Assembly: GCA_905209135.1 (NCBI GenBank)
Contig: CAJLRT010000080.1
Location: 1-5,905 of the forward strand
DNA: 5,905 bases
Source: an uncultured Eubacteriales bacterium
GTDB lineage: Bacteria; Bacillota; Clostridia; Oscillospirales; UMGS1783
Direction: 5' to 3'
In this document: piece after piece, positions 5,858 through 5,905 of the stretch
Position numbering within the stretch: the stretch's first letter is position 1
Layout of the letters: each line of letters starts with the position of its first letter
Program-made: the position numbers and the translations under genes
The notes under the pieces: model-generated
What the model saw: the letters and a program-made list of their open reading frames with translations, nothing else
What the model was told of the DNA's origin: nothing
Database searches by the model: none

Positions 5858-5905
5858 AGATCGGAAGAGCGTCGTGTAGGGAAAGAGTGTAGATCTCGGT
5901 GGTCG
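5858..5905 (-). other. Illumina TruSeq universal (P5) adapter (non-biological)
   Basis: The final 48 bases begin AGATCGGAAGAGCGTCGTG and match the reverse complement of the TruSeq universal adapter, as produced when read 2 runs through a short insert. Genome sequence ends at about 5857. The join removes the 5' part of the first operon gene, and any peptide read through it (DRKSVV or similar) is artefact. Confidence 0.98.

Overview
The window is a short-read assembly contig whose two ends are sequencing adapter, not genome. Bases 1-48 match the Illumina TruSeq P7 index primer and read-2 adapter, and bases 5858-5905 match the reverse complement of the TruSeq universal (P5) adapter. The biological insert is therefore about 49-5857, and both terminal genes are cut for technical reasons. 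The insert is GC-rich. It carries Gram-positive style lipid-rich signal peptides, strong GGAGG ribosome binding sites and a C-terminal NPETGD sorting-like signal. Together these suggest a high-GC member of the Clostridia (Bacillota), plausibly from a gut-type metagenome. That assignment is an inference; there is no marker gene in the window.

Layout: on the + strand, 50-412 is the C-terminal half of a polar amino-acid ABC transporter ATPase (GlnQ/HisP type). It is followed by a hairpin at 426-474 and a clear intrinsic terminator at 491-521. Bases 413-919 hold no convincing gene, only four perfect inverted repeats. Two of these (720-750 and 851-881) share a common core, and the second is well placed to terminate the operon arriving from the other side.

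The remaining insert (920-5857) is a minus-strand operon of at least three consecutive genes, read from right to left. First is a 5'-truncated membrane-anchored protein (4997-5857). Next is a 329-residue signal-peptide and membrane-anchored protein (3988-4977). Last is a 1023-residue protein (920-3991) with four tandem copies of the same domain and a cell-wall sorting-like tail. The first two genes are 19 bases apart, and the last two overlap by ATGA. All three proteins are built from one domain of about 220 residues, six copies in all. Its N-terminal IDGxxxxxEWG strand resembles carbohydrate-binding module family 9 / DOMON-like beta-sandwich domains.

The genes appear to encode a set of surface proteins displaying the same ligand-binding fold on three different anchors: membrane with a long acidic cytoplasmic tail, membrane with a short basic tail, and probable cell-wall attachment. 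The ligand is unknown, a sugar being the family-based guess. No enzyme, transporter subunit or sortase belonging to the operon is visible in the window. The convergent ABC ATPase is probably unrelated to it.
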